Assembly (NCBI GenBank): GCA_937944405.1
Contig: CALDYR010000023.1
Location: 1-64,000, forward strand
Source: an uncultured Pirellulaceae bacterium
Lineage (GTDB): Bacteria; Planctomycetota; Planctomycetia; Pirellulales; Pirellulaceae
Direction: 5' to 3'
DNA: 64,000 nucleotides
Made by a program: the position numbers and the translations under genes. Under the pieces are notes generated by a model. The model saw only the letters and a list, made by a program, of their open reading frames with translations, did no database searches and was not told the DNA's origin. Below are positions 45,416 through 55,631 of the stretch, in pieces. The number at the start of each line of letters is the position of its first letter. The first letter of the stretch is position 1.

Positions 45416-46609
45416 ATGATTATTCACATCGACATGGATGCCTTTTACGCGTCCATCGAAATACGCGACAACCCAAATCTGGTCGGCAAGCCGGTTGTGG
45501 TGGGGGGATCGGTGAAGGGGCGCGGTGTCGTTGCGGCCGCCAGTTACGAGGCCCGTAAGTATGGCGTTTATAGTGCGATGTCGTCGCAGGTCGCGTTGCG
45601 AAAATGCCCTCAACTGGTGTTTGTAAAAGGTCGCATGGAGCATTACGCGTCTGTTTCCCGGCAAATTCGAGACATTTTCTTCCACTATACTTCGTTGGTA
45701 GAACCGTTGTCATTGGACGAAGCTTTCTTGGATGTCACCGGGTGTCAAAGACTATTGGGCGACGCGCTGACGATCGCACAGTCCATCAAAAAACAGATCC
45801 GCGATGAAACCGGTCTGGTTGCTTCGGCCGGCGTGGCTCCTAATAAATTTTTAGCGAAAATCGCCAGCGATTGTGATAAACCGGATGGGTTGACCTTCGT
45901 CGATCCGCAAAACGTTCAGGATTTTCTTGATCCCTTACCGATCTCCAGAGTTTGGGGCATCGGGCCAGTCACGGAGAAAAAGTTCGCCCGGCACGGCGTC
46001 ACCCACGTTCAGCAATTGCGAGCGCTGTCGATGGAAGTGCTTCAGCGCGATTTTGGGATCAACGGCGATCATTTTTACAAATTGGCCCGTGGTATCGATG
46101 ACCGCGCTGTGGTGCCTGATCGGGTGGCAAAATCGGTTTCCCACGAGAAAACATTTCCGTTGGACATCTTCGACAGCGAAGTCCTAGCGGCATGGTTATT
46201 CGAGTTGACCGATCAGGTGGGCCGCAGGCTGCGCCGCCACGACCTTTTCGCAAAGACGGTGAAACTGAAGTTTCGTTATGATGACTTTGAAACGCTGGTC
46301 AGAAGCCGATCCATCGCTGCGACTAATACGACGCAAGTGTTGTTTGATACCGCCGCCGATTTGATGTCCGAAATCAATTGGCGGCAGCAACGCGGGGTCC
46401 GTTTGCTTGGAATGGGAGTCAGCAATTTAGCGGCTCAGGCGCCGGTCCAACTGACGCTGTTCGATCAGCCAGAAAAAACGAAACAAGCGCGCATCGACGA
46501 TCTGGCCGATGCGATTCGCGATAAATTCGGTTCGTCCAAACTCCATCGCGGTAGCAATTTAGAACATGATATTCGGTTGCAGCCTGACCCCACAATAGGC
46601 AACCAGTAA
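45416..46609 (+). CDS. dinB: DNA polymerase IV (Y family)
   Basis: 397 residues. The catalytic palm shows IIHIDMDAFYASIE (metal-binding Asp) and the SLDEAFLDVT motif with the second Asp and Glu. The GKPVVVGG finger element, YEARKYGVYSAMSSQVALRKCP, ASAGVAPNKFLAKIASD and the helix-hairpin-helix region ISRVWGIGPVTEKKF are all as expected for Pol IV. The tail ends NQ with no obvious canonical beta-clamp motif, although VQLTLF near the end (in APVQLTLFDQP) is close to the clamp-binding consensus. It carries out error-prone translesion synthesis. The start ATG is at 45416. Confidence 0.95.
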   Translation: MIIHIDMDAFYASIEIRDNPNLVGKPVVVGGSVKGRGVVAAASYEARKYGVYSAMSSQVALRKCPQLVFVKGRMEHYASVSRQIRDIFFHYTSLVEPLSLDEAFLDVTGCQRLLGDALTIAQSIKKQIRDETGLVASAGVAPNKFLAKIASDCDKPDGLTFVDPQNVQDFLDPLPISRVWGIGPVTEKKFARHGVTHVQQLRALSMEVLQRDFGINGDHFYKLARGIDDRAVVPDRVAKSVSHEKTFPLDIFDSEVLAAWLFELTDQVGRRLRRHDLFAKTVKLKFRYDDFETLVRSRSIAATNTTQVLFDTAADLMSEINWRQQRGVRLLGMGVSNLAAQAPVQLTLFDQPEKTKQARIDDLADAIRDKFGSSKLHRGSNLEHDIRLQPDPTIGNQ

Positions 46610-46696
46610 CCGCTCCGTTGCACTGGCCGGCATGCTGGGGGAACCGTGACCGGTGCGAGTCGCGGTCCGGTGTTGTGCTCCATTTCCATCTTGTGC

Positions 46697-49117
46697 CTAA
46701 CTTCCACCAAACAAAATCAGTCGTTGTTTGGTTCGTAGCTGCGGAGTGGTTTGCGGGTTGGGGGCTCCGGTTAATACGGCGGCCCCGGTTGGCAAATTTT
46801 GCATTTTCTCTTCGTAAAAAGTTTCGAAGTTTGGCCCCGACAAAAGCTTCCGATTCCGGTTAGAAACAGGCGTCAGAAACTCGACTCTCGGGAATTCGTC
46901 GGTGTTTAAGTTTTGCGTCGAATTCGCAATCCAATCACCCGCGTAGTGCTGCCAGAGCCGAGTTACCGAACTCACATGAGGATCAACGGCCTGGCGATTG
47001 AGGTTGACCGATTCAATGCGTTGCGACAGTTGATCAGCGTTTAGTTCGATAGAGGTTTGGCTGCCGACCAAGGCCAAGACGGGCTTACGGTTGCTCATTT
47101 GCCCCCACCAAATTGACGTGTGCGGAAAAACACTGGCAAAGCTATTGGCAATGGATTCAAATTCCTCGGCCCCAATCTGATACAGGGGTAACCACTGGCA
47201 GAAAACTCCGTTCTTGTTTAATCGCTGTGATGAAACGCGGTAGTGTTCGACAGTGTATAGGTATCCCGACTGGCTTTCCCATGGCACGAACAGGTCCGAT
47301 ACGATCACGTCATATTTTTTGGGGTGGGCTAAGAGAAAATGCCGAGCGTCGTCGACGTGGATTCTTGTTTTTGGATTCTCGATGATGTTGTAGTTGAACT
47401 TCGACAGCATTCGCACCGCGTCAACCACTTCGGGGATCAGTTCGACCGCTTCGATCGATTTCAATTCCTGGTGAGGGACTGCGCCACCGGCGGTCATGCC
47501 GGTGCCCAATCCTAAGAACAACACAGAGCTTGGGTGGGGGTGCAAAAACAATGGAATGTGAGCTTGCCTGAACTCGCGTACGTTGCTTCCGGTGCGGCCG
47601 AAGCGGTAGTGCAGATTTTGCCTAATTTTATAAACGGGTGACTCTTTGAGCTTCACCACGTCGATCCATCCATAGGGCGACCGGAAACGTTTGATTACTT
47701 CTTCGCCCAATTTTACCCTGCCGTATTCCGCATCGTTTGGGCTTTGCAAACTGACCACGGCGCAGAAGAGAAAACAAGCCGCCGAAAGCAATGCCGTCAA
47801 TCGATTTTTCGTTTTTAGCAGCAAGTACAACGCACACAATAAAAACAGCGTCGCGATCACGGCGACCGACTGCCATAAGCCGACATGCACAAGCATGAAA
47901 TAGCTGGCAAATAGTGCTCCTGAAGCGGCGCCCAACGTATTGAACGAGGTCAACGTTCCGACCGTATGCCCGTGAGACTTTGAGGTGCCCGCCATCGACC
48001 AAATCAAAGGCAACAACATCCCCAGACAAAGGACGCTCGGTCCGATCGTGGCGGACACCAGCAGAAAAGCGCCAGTGATATAGCCAGAAAATGAAGTCCC
48101 CGCTGAAAAGTATTTCAGTTCGGTAAAGTGAACGAAACCGATGACCGCCCAGAGTGTAAAAATGGCGCCCAACGCAGTCGCGCAGCCCGCCAGCCTGTTG
48201 GCTCCGACGAACCGCTGTAGCGCGCTGGCCATTCCCGCGCCCGCTGATAATGCCGCTAAAAAAACGGCGACCACGACGCCAAAGGTGTAGGTGCTGTTAT
48301 GAAAGACCAACGCAAACATGCGGGTAAATAGAACCTGGAGTGCCAGCGTTCCAAACCCATAAACAAACGAAAGTATCCAAAAAACAACAGGAAGCAGGGG
48401 AGCGCTTTGATGTGTTTGTTGGCGGGCGTCAGCGGGTAGGGCAGGGGGGGCCAAAGAAGCGCAGTGTAACGGGGAGGGAGGTAAATTAGTCGCGGTTTTT
48501 GCGGTTCTTAGCGCCAACACCGCGCACAACAGCGATAGCCCCACCCCGAGGTAACTGCTGCCCTGTACGCCAAGGTTGATGATTAACCAAAAAGTCGTCA
48601 ATACCGTTCCGGCTAAGGCCCCGAACGTATTGAGTGCGTAGGCGTAGGTGATTTGCCGAACTGATTTGGAAACGGCGCAATCGTCTGATAAAAGTTCGGC
48701 CATCAGTGGCAACGTCATGCCCATTGAAACGGTGGCCGGCAACAGCAATAAAAAACTAAAAGCGCTTCTCATGAACGTCTGCCACGCCCAATTTGAATCC
48801 GACAACAGCGGGGAAAACATCGGCGATTCTGATGCGGCGATCAGCATGGGGACCGCAACTGCCCACATCGCGATCACAAATTCGGCTATTGCGTATCCCA
48901 ATAGCGGTTGAATTCGTTTTGCGGTTCGCGCCCCCAACCAATACCCAAGTCCCATGCCGGCGAAGTAACTGGCCAACACTGTTGACGCCGCTCCAACGGT
49001 GTGGCCAAACAGGAGCCCGATCTGTCGGGACCACGAAATCTCATAGATCAAACCCGCCATTCCCGACAGAAAGAAGATCCAATAAACCGACAAAGTGGTG
49101 CGCGTCTGTAGTTTCAT
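46697..49117 (-). CDS. Membrane protein fused to a spermidine synthase-like domain
   Basis: 806 residues. The first about 460 residues hold about a dozen or more hydrophobic segments (WIFFLSGMAGLIYEISWSRQIGLLFG to GALFASYFMLVHVGLW), of the MFS-like part of the fused MFS/spermidine synthase family. The C-terminal about 280 residues are a Rossmann methyltransferase-like, spermidine-synthase-type domain with VLFLGLGTGMTAGGAV and a catalytic-Asp-type segment (VIVSDLFVPWESQSGYLYT). Its product is unknown; such fusions are frequent in planctomycetes and may aminopropylate or just transport polyamine-like compounds. It is a single gene converging on dinB. Confidence 0.88.
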   Translation of the reverse strand: MKLQTRTTLSVYWIFFLSGMAGLIYEISWSRQIGLLFGHTVGAASTVLASYFAGMGLGYWLGARTAKRIQPLLGYAIAEFVIAMWAVAVPMLIAASESPMFSPLLSDSNWAWQTFMRSAFSFLLLLPATVSMGMTLPLMAELLSDDCAVSKSVRQITYAYALNTFGALAGTVLTTFWLIINLGVQGSSYLGVGLSLLCAVLALRTAKTATNLPPSPLHCASLAPPALPADARQQTHQSAPLLPVVFWILSFVYGFGTLALQVLFTRMFALVFHNSTYTFGVVVAVFLAALSAGAGMASALQRFVGANRLAGCATALGAIFTLWAVIGFVHFTELKYFSAGTSFSGYITGAFLLVSATIGPSVLCLGMLLPLIWSMAGTSKSHGHTVGTLTSFNTLGAASGALFASYFMLVHVGLWQSVAVIATLFLLCALYLLLKTKNRLTALLSAACFLFCAVVSLQSPNDAEYGRVKLGEEVIKRFRSPYGWIDVVKLKESPVYKIRQNLHYRFGRTGSNVREFRQAHIPLFLHPHPSSVLFLGLGTGMTAGGAVPHQELKSIEAVELIPEVVDAVRMLSKFNYNIIENPKTRIHVDDARHFLLAHPKKYDVIVSDLFVPWESQSGYLYTVEHYRVSSQRLNKNGVFCQWLPLYQIGAEEFESIANSFASVFPHTSIWWGQMSNRKPVLALVGSQTSIELNADQLSQRIESVNLNRQAVDPHVSSVTRLWQHYAGDWIANSTQNLNTDEFPRVEFLTPVSNRNRKLLSGPNFETFYEEKMQNLPTGAAVLTGAPNPQTTPQLRTKQRLILFGGS

Positions 49118-49755
49118 TTACGGTAGGGTGGACGCTGAGGAAACTGGAGTTGGATATGGGCAGTAGGAAACAGCGATCCCTGTGCTTTCCGCGAAGGCAT
49201 GCACAACGCTGCGGGGTGGGCTGAATTGCTCACCGATGCCTTGAACGGAGCGTTACCGATGCCACAGCATCCAACGGTCGTGCCGCTTTATTGGCCGATC
49301 GATGTCGATTAGCTTTTACGAACAACCGATAAATCAACCAACAAATGGGATTGTCCCGTTGCCGATTTTATCGGATTTAAAAAAATCCGTACAGTCGGCA
49401 CGAGCGTTGTACTTTCGCGATGGTCGCTGCGTTGGGGATGGCACGGTGTTAAAATTTGCTGGGAAGTTACAATAAACAGCCTTTTCGTGCGTTGCGTGTC
49501 ACGTCATGAGTCGTTTCTCGTCGATATCTTTGTAATGGCGGGGCTTGGGATCTGGCGAGGCGCCCGATCGTTAGACCGGCGTTGTGCTAAAATTTCTAAA
49601 GAACCTTTTACTGGGGCGGTGAATGGTAAGCAGATATCCGATTTAGAACTTTCGATTCCCACGGCCATTTTTTTACATGGTCACGCTTCGGTTTTTACGT
49701 ACAAAGCGTTTTTTCAGCGCCCTAAAATTCGATTTATATATCGGAGCCTTCAACA
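49118..49755. other. 638-base intergenic region
   Basis: Separates the divergent MFS/spermidine synthase fusion and metal-efflux locus; it must hold the efflux promoter. AT-rich elements near 49380-49390 (GGATTTAAAAAAATCC) form a small perfect inverted repeat, GGATTT/AAATCC around AAAA. No outer-membrane factor gene (CusC/CzcC) is present, which is unusual for an RND locus. ORF 49487-49759 is not recognisable. Confidence 0.4.
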
Positions 49756-51227
49756 ATGACAACAGACACCACCCATCGGCGGCGAATCGATCGGCAAGCG
49801 ATCGGGATATTGGTTGTGATGCTGTTGGCGGCGGCAGCATATGGAACGCGCAGCACTTGGACCGGCACTTTCTACAAGGCCGTCGCGTATTTAAAGAACC
49901 AGCCCTCCGCGACGACCGGCAACCTCTTTTCCGACCAACATGACATGCCGGCCACGATAGCTATGAAGACGACAACAGTAGCCGCGGGCATGCCAGTCAT
50001 GATGACGATATAGCATTAGGTGAGAGCGTAGATTCAATTAGGCTAACGCAAGACGCATGGGCCAATTTGGGGCTGGTGACGGGCGTCGTTAAAACGTCTA
50101 ACTATGCTCGGTCAGTGCGGGTTGCTGCCACAGTGGTCGAACGGTCGGGGCGGTCTCTGGTTCAAATTCCAGCTCCGGTGACGGGAGTGGTTACAGAGGT
50201 TTACGCAGTAGAACGGGACTTAATTTCTCCGCAACAACCACTGTTTGAGATTCAGTTGACTCATGAGGATGTCGTGACCGCGCAGACGGATTTTCTCGAA
50301 CACCTTCATCACAAAGCAGCAAGATTGGCGGAACTTAAACGATTGCGAAAGATCGGGTCGGAAATTATCGCGGGCAAAAGAATCATCGAACAGCAGTACA
50401 AGTACGATGAAGCGGTGGAAAAAGTTGAAGGCTTGCGACAGGGCCTGTTGCTGCACGGTTTGTCCAAAACGCAGATTGCGACGATTGAGTCTTCTCGTGA
50501 ATTGCTGCGGAAGGTCACCGTTGTTGCTCCGCCGTTTGCGGATTTGACAAACAGCGATCAAAGATTTTACCACCTTCAAAAATTGGAAGTGCGTCGAGGT
50601 GCAATTGTTGAAGCCGGAAGCCCGCTTGCGGTTTTGGCGGATCACAGTTTACTGTTCGTCGAAGGCCAAGCCTTCGAAGGTGATGCGCAGTGGCTGTTTC
50701 GATCGGTCGCTGAAGGGGCAAAGGTCGAAGTCGTCCCGACCAGCACCAGCGCGGTTTCAAACGACCCGCTTCGATTGGAAATTCAGTCCGTTGCCGATCG
50801 TTTCGACCCGATGTCCAGAGCGCTGAAGTTCTATCTGCTGTTGCCTAACGAGAAACTAACAAGGAGCGAATCGGGGCAGTCGGGGGAGAAGGGCTTTGGT
50901 GGCGATTTCATTGGCTGGAAGTATCGTCCGGGCCAACCCATGGAGGCTTTGCTCAGAACCGAAGACACTTATGAAAACCATTTTGTGCTACCCGCTGATG
51001 CGGTGGTGATTGACGGGCCCAATGCTTTTGTTTTTGAACAGAATGGGGATAATTTCGATCGTGTCGATGTACGTGTTTTGTATCGTGACAAAGATACCGT
51101 GGTCGTGAAACGAAACAGCCGACTGATCGGGAGTGTGATCGCGATGACCGCAGCTTTCGATATGCATCTGGCATTAAAGAATGCGGCCGGTGGTCCTATT
51201 GATCCCCACGCGGGACACACCCACTAA
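49756..51227 (+). pseudogene. Heavy-metal RND efflux periplasmic adaptor, with frameshift near 49945
   Basis: CusB/CzcB/HlyD-type adaptor split over two frames. The first part (49756-50013) has a transmembrane segment AIGILVVMLLAAAAYG and reads to QHD. At about 49943 the correct frame changes and becomes HAGHDSYEDDNSSRGHASHDDD, a His/Asp-rich metal-binding linker, followed by IRLTQDAWANLGLVTG, SGRSLVQIPAPVTGVVTEVYAV (lipoyl/barrel-sandwich motif), a coiled coil (about 50290-50520), and a beta-barrel part ending HAGHTH. One missing base in the GACATG region would explain it. The track shows only the 3' part starting at a TTG (50067). Either real loss or a sequencing error; the protein is otherwise complete. 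It precedes the RND pump. Confidence 0.75.
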
Positions 51228-51323
51228 TGAGAGTTACGTGTTGGCCGACAATTTGCCGGCCAACGGATTCACTTGCTGACAATTCTCCGCTTCCGTTTTT
51301 CGACTAAAACCAACGCACCCTTC

Positions 51324-54300
51324 ATGCTCTCTTCATTGCTCAACGGAATCATCCGCTTCGCGCTGCATAACCGAATGCTGGTCGCCGCGATCGCGACGTT
51401 CCTGTTGTTGTATGGTGGTTGGCAAATGTCACAACTGCCTATCGACGTATTTCCGGATCTCAACCGACCGCGCGTCGTGATCATGACCGAAGCCCACGGA
51501 CTGGCACCCGAGGAAGTTGAAACCTTGGTTTCGTTTCCAATCGAATCGGCGCTCAATGGTGCTGCGGGGGTGCAAACGGTACGTTCGACCTCCGGCGTCG
51601 GATTGTCGGTCATCCAAGTCGAATTTGATTGGGGGACAGACATTTACAATGATCGCCAGATCGTCGCCGAACGATTGGCCGTCGTGGCGGAGCAATTGCC
51701 AACGGGCGTGCGGCCCCAGTTAGCCCCTATCTCTTCGATCATGGGCCAAATCGCAATGGTTGCCATGGTCAGCGAAACCCGCCCGGAAAATTGGCTGTTT
51801 GAAGTGGGAGTCAACGATTCGACAGATTTTAATACGCTTAATAACGGCAAACTTCCTGATTGTGTGCGCGATGCTTTTAAAGACAACGGCTACCAACGCG
51901 CAGGCGATTTCGATGTGAGAGTTGAATCAAGAAACCAGAAATGGATGGTAGAGAATCAGCGAACCAAAGATTGCTTTGCGCTCGTCCCCGTTGAAGGATC
52001 GACCAGCCTCATTTCCGTCCACCGCCGCACGTCACCAATGGTGATGCGGACAATCGCCGATTGGACGATTCGCCAACGTCTGCTGACCATCGAGGGGATT
52101 TCTCAAGTGTTCGTCATGGGGGGCGATCGAAAGCAATTTCAGGTTTTGATAACGCCCGATAGATTGACCAAGTTCGGTGTGACGCTCAAGGACGTCCAAA
52201 ACGCATTGGAGATGAGCAACGCCAATGCGACTGGTGGCTATTTAGATCAGCAGGGGCCGAACGAAATTTTAGTGCGTGCTTTGGGACGCATTGATTCGAT
52301 TGAGGAACTCAATGACGTCGTGGTTAAGCGTATTGCCGGTCAAACGATAACGCTCGATCAGGTCGCCAGAATCGTTGAAGCGGCGACGGTCAAGCGCGGT
52401 GATAGTTCTGTTTATGTCCGAACCCAAAACGCGTCGGCGAGCGGTGTTGGTAAATTCAATGGCGGGCCGGGGATCATATTTACGATCACTAAGCAACCCG
52501 ATGCCGACACCCGGAAAGTAACCGATCGTGTCGAATTGGCACTAGCGGATTTAGCGTCCGGTATGCCCGGTGATGTTCGTATGGAAAAGGACGTCTATCA
52601 ACAAAAACAGTTCATTGATCTGGCGATAGAGAATGTGATCGACGCGCTGCGCGATGGTGGCGTTTTGGTCGTGATCGTTCTTTTTCTGTTTCTGTTAAAC
52701 TTTCGCACCACCTTTATTACCCTGACCGCGATCCCGTTGTCGATCGTGATGACGGCGTTGGTGTTTTGGGGGTTCGGTTTAACGATCAATACGATGACAC
52801 TGGGCGGTTTAGCGGTTGCGATTGGCGAATTGGTTGACGATGCCATTGTGGACGTTGAGAACGTTTTTCGGCGACTGAAAGAGAATCGCAACGCGGGGGG
52901 GCCGAAAAATCCGCTATTGGTGGTCTATCAAGCCAGCGTCGAGATTCGAAATTCGATTGTCTTTGGCACCGTGATTGTGATATTGGTGTTCCTTCCGTTG
53001 TTCGCGTTGGATGGGATGGAGGGGTTGCTCTTTGCGCCTTTAGGCGTTGCGTACATTGTTTCTATTTTAGCTTCTCTGGTGGTTTCGTTGACCGTCACGC
53101 CGGTTTTGTCGTATTGGTTGTTGGCCGGCCCGCGTTCCAATAATGACCGGCCGGAAAGGGACTCCTTCGTGCTGTGGGGCCTCAAATGGATCGCTGGAAA
53201 ATTGATCACCACGAGCACTAGGTTGTCGTATCCGATTCTTGTCAGCGCCGCGGTGATGGTGGCGATCGCAGGTTTTACCGCTTGGCATCTTGAGCGTGAC
53301 TTTCTGCCGCCGTTCAATGAAGGGGCGATGCAGATCAATGTGCTGATGCCGCCGGGAACTTCGATGGCGAAATCGATCGAAGTTGCTGAAATCGCCGGGC
53401 AACGTATCCGTGAAGTGCCGGAAGTCAAAACTTTAGCGCGACGGACGGGCCGAGCGGAACTTGACGAACATGCGATGGGCGTCAACGTTTCTGAGTATAT
53501 CGCCACGATGAGCGAATCGAGTCGATCGCGCGAAACGGTAATCAATGATATTCGCGATTCCCTACAAACGGTGCCGGGTATTATTTACGGTGTTGAACAA
53601 CCGCTGACTCATTTGATGTCTCACATGATCTCGGGGGTGAAGGCGCAGGTTGGAATTAAGCTTTACGGGGACGATTTGAGCGTGCTTCGCAAGAAGGCCA
53701 AAGAGATAGAAACCGTGATCAAGACCGTCGACGGCGTTAAAGACGCTCAAATTGAACAACAAATGGAGATCCCACAGCTCCAAATCAAAGTTCGTGGTGA
53801 CAGGTTGAAGCAATACGGTCTGCGGCGTTCGGATGTGACCGAGTTCGTTGAAACGGCGATGAACGGCCACGTTGTTTCGGAGATCATCGACGGCCAAAAA
53901 AAATACGATCTGTTGATTCGGTTAGAAGAAAATGTACGTGAGGATCTCAACGCGGTGGGGCGTTTGGTGCTGCACCGGCCCGACGGTGGCACCGTAAAAC
54001 TGGAAGATGTTGCCGACGTTCGGCAGTCTTTGGGACCTAATGTTATTAACCGTGAACAGGTGCGCCGGCGCATCATCATTCAGTGCAACGTCAGCGGCCG
54101 AGGGTTAGTAGATGTGGTTAACGACATCAAACGCCAATTGACGCCGATTCGAAAGTCATTGCCGTTGGGGTACGTGATGGAATTCGGTGGGCAGTTTGAA
54201 AGCCAGCAATCGGCATCGCGGATGATCGCGGTGTTGTTCAGCGTCGCGTTGATCGGAATGCTGTTGGTCCTGTACACGATGTTTAAGAGTTTTAATTTGG

Positions 54301-54782
54301 CACTGCAAGTGATGGTGGCACTGCCGATGGCATTTATCGGCAGCGTCGCGGCGTTACGACTGACCGAACAGACGCTCACGATCGCGGCGATGGTAGGTTT
54401 TATTTCGCTATGTGGAATCGCGACCCGCAATGGAATTCTGTTAATCAATCACTACCTGCATTTGGTGAAACACGAAGGTGAAGGTTGGACACGTGAGATG
54501 ATCGCAAGAGCCGGAAAGGAGCGTTTGGCGCCGGTGCTGATGACATGTTTGACGACAGGAATTGGATTGGTCCCGCTGGCAATGGCGGCGGGGGAAACGG
54601 GAAAAGAAATTCTGTATCCGGTTGCCACGGTGATCATTGGCGGTCTAATAACTAGCACTATCCTTGAATTTTTGGTGCGCCCTGCACTGTTTTGGCAATT
54701 CGGATTGAAAGCGGCTCGAAGGTCTTTGTACGAGACTGAGGAAGCGGTAGCACTGGTCCATGAGTCGCTTGATGACCATTAA
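51324..54782 (+). CDS. Heavy-metal efflux RND pump (CusA/CzcA family)
   Basis: 1152 residues from the ATG at 51324 (MLSSLLNGIIRFALHNRM). This proton-driven inner membrane pump exports metal ions. It shows IDVFPDLNRPRVVIMTE, the porter domains and RND transmembrane pattern, and in TM4 the proton-relay Asp pair in AIGELVDDAIVDVENVFRR. Signature GFISLCGIATRNGILLINHY lies in TM11. An insertion of about 70 residues after GQIAMVAMVSE (NWLFEVGVNDSTDFNTL to PVEGSTSLISVHRR) replaces the short loop normally found before the SPMxxRTxADW segment, making the periplasmic porter domain larger than usual. The metal is unknown (Cu, Zn, Co). It follows the adaptor by 96 bases. Confidence 0.92.
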   Translation: MLSSLLNGIIRFALHNRMLVAAIATFLLLYGGWQMSQLPIDVFPDLNRPRVVIMTEAHGLAPEEVETLVSFPIESALNGAAGVQTVRSTSGVGLSVIQVEFDWGTDIYNDRQIVAERLAVVAEQLPTGVRPQLAPISSIMGQIAMVAMVSETRPENWLFEVGVNDSTDFNTLNNGKLPDCVRDAFKDNGYQRAGDFDVRVESRNQKWMVENQRTKDCFALVPVEGSTSLISVHRRTSPMVMRTIADWTIRQRLLTIEGISQVFVMGGDRKQFQVLITPDRLTKFGVTLKDVQNALEMSNANATGGYLDQQGPNEILVRALGRIDSIEELNDVVVKRIAGQTITLDQVARIVEAATVKRGDSSVYVRTQNASASGVGKFNGGPGIIFTITKQPDADTRKVTDRVELALADLASGMPGDVRMEKDVYQQKQFIDLAIENVIDALRDGGVLVVIVLFLFLLNFRTTFITLTAIPLSIVMTALVFWGFGLTINTMTLGGLAVAIGELVDDAIVDVENVFRRLKENRNAGGPKNPLLVVYQASVEIRNSIVFGTVIVILVFLPLFALDGMEGLLFAPLGVAYIVSILASLVVSLTVTPVLSYWLLAGPRSNNDRPERDSFVLWGLKWIAGKLITTSTRLSYPILVSAAVMVAIAGFTAWHLERDFLPPFNEGAMQINVLMPPGTSMAKSIEVAEIAGQRIREVPEVKTLARRTGRAELDEHAMGVNVSEYIATMSESSRSRETVINDIRDSLQTVPGIIYGVEQPLTHLMSHMISGVKAQVGIKLYGDDLSVLRKKAKEIETVIKTVDGVKDAQIEQQMEIPQLQIKVRGDRLKQYGLRRSDVTEFVETAMNGHVVSEIIDGQKKYDLLIRLEENVREDLNAVGRLVLHRPDGGTVKLEDVADVRQSLGPNVINREQVRRRIIIQCNVSGRGLVDVVNDIKRQLTPIRKSLPLGYVMEFGGQFESQQSASRMIAVLFSVALIGMLLVLYTMFKSFNLALQVMVALPMAFIGSVAALRLTEQTLTIAAMVGFISLCGIATRNGILLINHYLHLVKHEGEGWTREMIARAGKERLAPVLMTCLTTGIGLVPLAMAAGETGKEILYPVATVIIGGLITSTILEFLVRPALFWQFGLKAARRSLYETEEAVALVHESLDDH

Positions 54783-54801
54783 CTCCACTGGATGTCCCAA
54801 G

Positions 54802-55350
54802 ATGAATCCCACTTTTTCAATCGTTGCAACTGTTGCTATTGCCTGTCTTTGTTTTCTAACGGTTGGTTGCGACGAACCGTCGACGCCACAAACATCGACC
54901 CAATCGACCTCTGATTCGAGCGATCATGGCCATGGTCACGAACACGGCGATGAGGATCACCAAAGTCATCAAAGCCACGACGATCATGGCCACGGCAGTC
55001 ACGTGTCTCCGCGCGGCGGGCAGATTATCGAACTGGGGCGCTCACACAAGTACCATGCCGAAATGATCGACAACCATGACGACAATTCGATCACCGTTTT
55101 TATACTCGACGGAGAATTGAAGAATTTGAAAATTGACGCCCCAACGATCAGTTTGACCTTAATCTCCGGTGACCAGTCAAAAACCTTTGAGCTCGAATCG
55201 GCCGGCAAACCCAATGACCAAGGGGCTTCATTCACCGTCAAAGATCACGCGGCTTTTGAGATGATTGAAACCGAAGGTACTGAGGGCAAGTTAAGAGTCA
55301 GCATTGATGGTAAGCCATACACCGGCACGTTCATGCATCGCGACCATTGA
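54802..55350 (+). CDS. Histidine-rich lipoprotein in metal-efflux locus
   Basis: 182 residues from the ATG at 54802; the track start at 54760 lies inside the RND gene and is less likely. The signal sequence MNPTFSIVATVAIACLCFLTVGC ends in a lipobox (LTVGC), so the protein is anchored to a membrane. A Ser/Thr linker leads to a metal-binding stretch with about 13 His (HGHGHEHGDEDHQSHQSHDDHGHGSH). The rest is a beta-rich domain (GGQIIELGRSHKYHAEMIDN) seen in periplasmic partners of CusA-like pumps. It probably captures a transition metal and passes it to the pump. Confidence 0.88.
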   Translation: MNPTFSIVATVAIACLCFLTVGCDEPSTPQTSTQSTSDSSDHGHGHEHGDEDHQSHQSHDDHGHGSHVSPRGGQIIELGRSHKYHAEMIDNHDDNSITVFILDGELKNLKIDAPTISLTLISGDQSKTFELESAGKPNDQGASFTVKDHAAFEMIETEGTEGKLRVSIDGKPYTGTFMHRDH

Positions 55351-55631
55351 GGAACGCGCGAAGAACAGCATCGCGATTGGGTGACGTCCCGCTTGTGCCC
55401 GTGTTTTAAGCGTCCTCAAACCCGGATGTCTGTCGGCTAACGGCTAACGGTGAAACGAAAGAGAAACGCTGGCTCCGAAAATCCGGACTTTATAAATCCC
55501 GCAATCTTATGCCGGGACGATTGGTGAAGGGAAAGTCCACGGGGCGAAGACGTCAACACATTTGGAATTCGGCGTCCTTCCTGTTCCAAGCGTTTTGGCA
55601 CCCCACAAAACAAAGCACGGCATTCTGCGCG

